Source of the DNA: Rhodobiaceae bacterium
GTDB lineage: Bacteria > Pseudomonadota > Alphaproteobacteria > MED-G09
Assembly (NCBI GenBank): GCA_002723035.1
Contig: PBNH01000025.1
Location: 1-35,883, forward strand
Length of the DNA stretch: 35,883 nt
Direction: 5' to 3'
Numbering within the stretch: position 1 is the first letter of the stretch; every line of letters starts with the position of its first letter. The notes below the pieces were generated by a model. It saw only the letters and a program-made list of their open reading frames with translations. It did not search any database and was not told where the DNA came from. Below are positions 32,656-35,883 of this stretch, piece by piece. A program made the translations under genes and the position numbers.

Positions 32656-33643
32656 TAAAAAATATAATTGTTTGTTTATTGGAAATGCAATTATCGATGT
32701 TGTTTCTGAAGTTTCATTTAATTTTTTAGAGGAACAAAAAATTGATGTTGGGTCTTGGAGACCAGTTTCAGTTAACGAAATTAATGAATTACAAGAAAAA
32801 ATGAACAATACTATTATCGCTTCAGGAGGATCGGCTGCAAATTCTGCAGTTGGCTTCTCATTATTGGGGGGTAGCAGTGCTTTTATTGGAAGAGTTAAGA
32901 ATGATGGTTTTGGCTCTCTTTATATTAATGATCTTAAAGAGGCTAATGTTGACTTTATTTCAAATCCTGTAGATTTAGGTAACGAAACAGGAAGATGCCT
33001 TGTTTATGTATCACCTGATGCACAAAGATCTATGAGAACATATTTGGGTGCAGCATCAAACTTATCTCCAGAAAATCTTAATATTAGTGCATTTGAAAAT
33101 TCAGAAATAGTATATATGGAGGGTTATCTATGGGATGAACCGGTCGCAAAAGAGGCTTATAAAAAAGCTTTTAGAATATCTAAAGAGCTAGAGATTAAAT
33201 CTGCTTTAAGTTTATCTGATAAATTCTGTGTGGAAAAATGGAGAGGTGAATTTAGGGGTCTTACCGAAAATACGGATATTGTATTTGGTAATGAAGAAGA
33301 AATAATGGCTTTGTATGATACTAATATTTTATCAAATGCTATTTCTGCAGCATCAAATGAATTAAATTTATGTATAATTACTCGTGGAGAAAAGGGGTCT
33401 ATTATTATTTCATCTGATGGTGTTGAAGAAATTCCGTCATATCCATGTGAAAATGTAATTGATACAACTGGAGCTGGAGATTTATTTGCTGCAGGTTTTT
33501 TATATGGATTAAGTATAAATCTAAGACTTTATGAATGCGCAAAACTTGGATCTTTTTGTGCATCTAATGTGATTAATCTTTTTGGACCTAGGCCAAACAA
33601 CAATTTACTCCAGCTCGTTAAAAATGAAGGCTTGTTGACATAG
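32645..33643 (+). CDS. PfkB-family sugar/nucleoside kinase, adenosine kinase-like
   Basis: 332 residues from ATG 32645. PfkB signature 1 is GGSAANSAVGFSLLGG (61-76) and signature 2 is DTTGAGDLFAAGF with catalytic base D279. The opening YNCLFIGNAIIDVV fits the adenosine kinase group, as do the C-terminal GPRP-like residues, so purine nucleoside salvage is the best guess; ribokinase or fructokinase activity is possible. An alternative ATG at 32627 has GGAAAG six bases upstream, but the shorter start fits the family's N-terminus better. It overlaps the esterase gene by 11 bases, implying co-transcription. MsrA follows 25 bases later. Confidence 0.83.
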   Translation: MKVNKKYNCLFIGNAIIDVVSEVSFNFLEEQKIDVGSWRPVSVNEINELQEKMNNTIIASGGSAANSAVGFSLLGGSSAFIGRVKNDGFGSLYINDLKEANVDFISNPVDLGNETGRCLVYVSPDAQRSMRTYLGAASNLSPENLNISAFENSEIVYMEGYLWDEPVAKEAYKKAFRISKELEIKSALSLSDKFCVEKWRGEFRGLTENTDIVFGNEEEIMALYDTNILSNAISAASNELNLCIITRGEKGSIIISSDGVEEIPSYPCENVIDTTGAGDLFAAGFLYGLSINLRLYECAKLGSFCASNVINLFGPRPNNNLLQLVKNEGLLT

Positions 33644-33668
33644 GTTCTTTTGTTATTATGAGGTCATT

Positions 33669-34295
33669 ATGAATATAAAATCACTATTAATAGATAAAGA
33701 TAGATCTCTTACAGGAAGAGAGGAAGTAATCAAAATTTCTCCACATCATTTTGTAAATGATAATAGAATTTTAGAGCCCTTTCCAGATGGTGTTATCTTT
33801 GCAGACTTTGGCTTAGGATGTTTTTGGGGAGCAGAGAGAATTTTTTGGACTCAAGACGGTATTTATTCAACTGCTGTTGGTTATATGGGTGGTTATACAA
33901 AGAATCCAACCTATGAGGAGGTTTGTTCTGGTTTAACAGCCCACACTGAAGTTGTAAGAGTTTTTTTCAATCCCTCAACTATTTCGTACAAGGCCTTATT
34001 AGAAGTTTTTTGGGAGTCTCATAATCCTACACAAGGGATGCGTCAAGGTAATGATATGGGAACACAATATCGCTCTGCTATATATACTCATAATGATTTA
34101 CAGAGAGAATTGGCATTAGAGAGTAAAGAAATCTTTCAAAAAAGTCTTTTAGATAATTCTTATGGCACGATAACAACTGAAATTAGAGATGAAGAAAATT
34201 TTTATTACGCTGAAGAATATCATCAACAATACTTAGCAAAAAATCCAAATGGTTACTGTGGAATTGGTGGGTTAGGCATACAATGCAAAATTTAG
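33669..34295 (+). CDS. msrA: Peptide methionine sulfoxide reductase A
   Basis: Reduces methionine-S-sulfoxide in proteins. 208 residues. The catalytic C51 is in GLGCFWGAER, followed by the family motifs GYMGGYTKNPTYEEVCSG, HNPTQGMRQGNDMGTQYRS and YHQQYL. The C-terminal cysteines in GYCGIGG and GIQCKI are the likely resolving residues. Like E. coli MsrA it has an N-terminal extension of about 45 residues before the core. ATGAGG precedes ATG 33669. The stop TAG shares bases with the convergent gene (TTAG). Confidence 0.93.
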   Translation: MNIKSLLIDKDRSLTGREEVIKISPHHFVNDNRILEPFPDGVIFADFGLGCFWGAERIFWTQDGIYSTAVGYMGGYTKNPTYEEVCSGLTAHTEVVRVFFNPSTISYKALLEVFWESHNPTQGMRQGNDMGTQYRSAIYTHNDLQRELALESKEIFQKSLLDNSYGTITTEIRDEENFYYAEEYHQQYLAKNPNGYCGIGGLGIQCKI

Positions 34296-34672
34296 TCTTT
34301 AGGATGATGTGATTTTAGATCCTTTTCAACATCTTCATGGTCTCCAATTACGACATGATATTCGCTTTTAACAACTACTTTCTCTAAAAAAGGTACTAGA
34401 AGAAGTGGTAAAAGTCCTCCAATAACAATTCCTAATGTAGCGGGTCGCATACTTGGATCAATTAAGGCTGCAATAAGGTCAGCTAAAACATGTGCAATTC
34501 CAGCTCCTATTATTCCAGCAATATAACCATTCGAGAGGATTTTAAGTAATCTATTTATGTTAAACCCAGAATAGTAACCAAGTAACATAATGCTTACATG
34601 GACAATACCGAAAACAAATCCTCTGGATATTTGATTATCCACTCCAAAGAAACTAATTATTATATCATCCAT
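34292..34672 (-). CDS. Small membrane protein, unknown function
   Basis: 126 residues with about three hydrophobic segments (17-36, 50-72, 79-97) rich in Gly and Ala (GIIGAGIAHVLADLIAALI, GIVIGGLLPLLLVPFL). The C-terminus is charged and histidine-containing (GDHEDVEKDLKSHHPKD). AAGGAA lies before ATG 34672, so it is probably real. Located directly downstream of the TonB-dependent receptor, 21 bases away, on the same strand, so possibly co-transcribed. No family recognised. Confidence 0.6.
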   Translation of the reverse strand: MDDIIISFFGVDNQISRGFVFGIVHVSIMLLGYYSGFNINRLLKILSNGYIAGIIGAGIAHVLADLIAALIDPSMRPATLGIVIGGLLPLLLVPFLEKVVVKSEYHVVIGDHEDVEKDLKSHHPKD

Positions 34673-34693
34673 ATTTATTCCTTTTGATTGGTC

Positions 34694-35883
34694 TTAGAAA
34701 TCTCTCTCTAAAGAAAAATAGAACTCTCTCTGATTACCTACAAAATATCTATAACTTCCAAATGCATAATCTGCTCTGGTGGCATAACGCTCATCGGTTA
34801 AATTTCTTATAGTTAATCCAATTGAAGTCTTGCCCGTAAGATCTCTTTTTAATCTTAAATTAAAAATATCATGACCCTCATAATTATAGGCATTGCTCTC
34901 ATTAATTGGGTAGTCTCCAACTCTTATCCATTCTAGTTCAATTTTTCCCCCCATGGTTGGGAGATAAGCAAATCTTGTATTAGCCAGTTCATTAGGTGCT
35001 GAATCAATTGTGTTACCTTTTACTATTTTATTAGGAGTATGGTTAAAATCATATTCGTGATCTGCAAAACTCAATGAACCAGAAATTTCAAAATTATCAC
35101 CAAAGGTTTTCAAATAATTAAATTCAATTCCGTTATGTTTTGTAACTCCATTTTCTACATTAAAGCCTTGTGAGTCTCTAAAGAAATAGTCTTCTTTCTT
35201 CATTGCATAACCAACAATTTCATATTCTAATCCACCAATTGATATACCTCTGAAACCAATTTCAAAACTTTCCAATTTTTCAGAATCGGCTCCACCCGGG
35301 ACTTGTTTACTTTGAATTCTATACAGATCAGTAACCTGAGGCGCCCTGTTTCCAATTGATATATTTGTGAATAGAAAATTATTTTCCTTTAGCATATAAG
35401 AAAAAGAAGTTTTTAATGAAATATTAGTAAAATCATCACTTCTATTTGGGCTAACTTGAATTCTTCCTTTTATGCCAATTGGAATATTTGTTTTGTAATC
35501 ATATTCTACATTTTCTGCTCTTACGCCTGCTGTTAAGACAGCTCTTTCGTTTAATAACCATTCAGTATTAAAATACAATGAGATTATTTTACTATCGATG
35601 GAGAAATCATAATGTGGTCCTTGTGGATAAGCTAATCTTGGACCAAAAGATACGTCTTTAGAGGCCTGATATTCTGATAATTTACCCTCAGTAAATTCTA
35701 TATCACTTCCAACAAACCATGTAAGATTTTCAATTTTTTTACTATAAATACTTTGAATTCCAATACTTTTATGTGAGTTGGTTTCTAACGGTTTACCAGG
35801 CAAGAAATGCATTTTAAAATCCATCTCATTATAGCGGATGTATGGGGTGATTGATAATTTAGAGTTTGAATAGTTTCTTATAA
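34694..35883 (-). CDS. TonB-dependent outer-membrane receptor, C-terminal part
   Basis: The reading frame stays open to the end of the window, upstream of any internal ATG (for example at 35824), so the N-terminus with the plug and TonB box is missing. About 396 residues are visible, all beta-barrel-like: alternating aromatic and polar strands (LSITPYIRYNEMDF, then HFLPGKPLETN), aromatic ends such as YRYFVGNQREFYFSLERDF, and a terminal Phe for barrel assembly. The LSITPYIRYNEMDF and HFLPGKPLE segments are typical of TonB receptors. The ligand (siderophore, cobalamin, carbohydrate) cannot be told. A small membrane protein gene follows 21 bases downstream. Confidence 0.9.
   Translation of the reverse strand, partial: IRNYSNSKLSITPYIRYNEMDFKMHFLPGKPLETNSHKSIGIQSIYSKKIENLTWFVGSDIEFTEGKLSEYQASKDVSFGPRLAYPQGPHYDFSIDSKIISLYFNTEWLLNERAVLTAGVRAENVEYDYKTNIPIGIKGRIQVSPNRSDDFTNISLKTSFSYMLKENNFLFTNISIGNRAPQVTDLYRIQSKQVPGGADSEKLESFEIGFRGISIGGLEYEIVGYAMKKEDYFFRDSQGFNVENGVTKHNGIEFNYLKTFGDNFEISGSLSFADHEYDFNHTPNKIVKGNTIDSAPNELANTRFAYLPTMGGKIELEWIRVGDYPINESNAYNYEGHDIFNLRLKRDLTGKTSIGLTIRNLTDERYATRADYAFGSYRYFVGNQREFYFSLERDF

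Noticed and set aside
35822-35824. ATG 35824 as the start of the TonB-dependent receptor
   Set aside because: The frame continues upstream with typical barrel residues to the window edge, so the gene is truncated by the window.
1-35883. Insertion sequences, prophage, CRISPR array or defence island
   Set aside because: No transposase, integrase, Cas gene, regularly spaced repeats or terminal inverted repeats were seen.

Overview
The window looks like chromosomal DNA from an AT-rich, gene-dense marine-type proteobacterium, most likely an alphaproteobacterium. The case rests on a SAM-II (metA-type) riboswitch, which is characteristic of Alphaproteobacteria. Other pointers are the acyl-CoA and oxygenase gene set, a TonB-dependent receptor, and extreme compaction: seven convergent gene pairs meet within 10 bp or share stop-codon bases. 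No mobile element, CRISPR array, rRNA operon or phage gene was seen. The lineage is inferred from sequence features, not from a search.

Layout. Position 1-50 is the 3' part of a tRNA (Arg, anticodon UCG). It is followed by a reverse-transsulfuration pair, cystathionine beta-synthase and a cystathionine gamma-lyase/synthase (67-2622). Next come an aromatic-ring-type FAD monooxygenase (minus) divergent from acetoacetyl-CoA synthetase (plus), then a Baeyer-Villiger-type flavin monooxygenase (minus) divergent from an operon of zinc alcohol dehydrogenase, FMN hydroxy-acid dehydrogenase and class-C beta-lactamase-like esterase (5854-10885). A SAM-II riboswitch with an intrinsic terminator (10925-11016) precedes an O-acetylhomoserine sulfhydrylase, which ends in a strong terminator. 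A crotonase, a CurA-like reductase and a short glucose-6-phosphate isomerase follow (12424-15555).

The minus strand then carries nrdA-nrdB (class Ia ribonucleotide reductase without a visible ATP-cone). Their promoter overlaps a good NrdR-box match in a 306-bp intergenic region. From 18883 to 26113 there are a second CurA-like reductase, a thiolase, a small unknown protein coupled to a subtilisin-type lipoprotein autotransporter, a dienoyl-CoA-isomerase-like crotonase, a MaoC-type hydratase and a small membrane protein. From 26186 to 30734 the minus strand holds a run of alpha/beta hydrolase, haloalkane dehalogenase, PaaG-like crotonase, MFS transporter and PhnZ-like HD-domain protein. A lipoprotein carboxylesterase, a PfkB-family (adenosine-type) kinase, MsrA, a small membrane protein and the C-terminal part of a TonB-dependent receptor complete the window.

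How the genes fit together. The sulfur genes can interconvert homocysteine, cysteine and methionine, with the sulfhydrylase controlled by SAM. The oxygenases, dehydrogenases, esterases, crotonases, MaoC hydratase and thiolase suggest a heterotroph that oxidises diverse ketones, esters, fatty acids and possibly haloalkanes to acetyl-CoA or acetoacetyl-CoA. The most distinctive part is 26186-30734, where a haloalkane dehalogenase with all five hallmark residues is translationally coupled between a crotonase and a hydrolase, with a transporter and a candidate diiron HD oxygenase just upstream.
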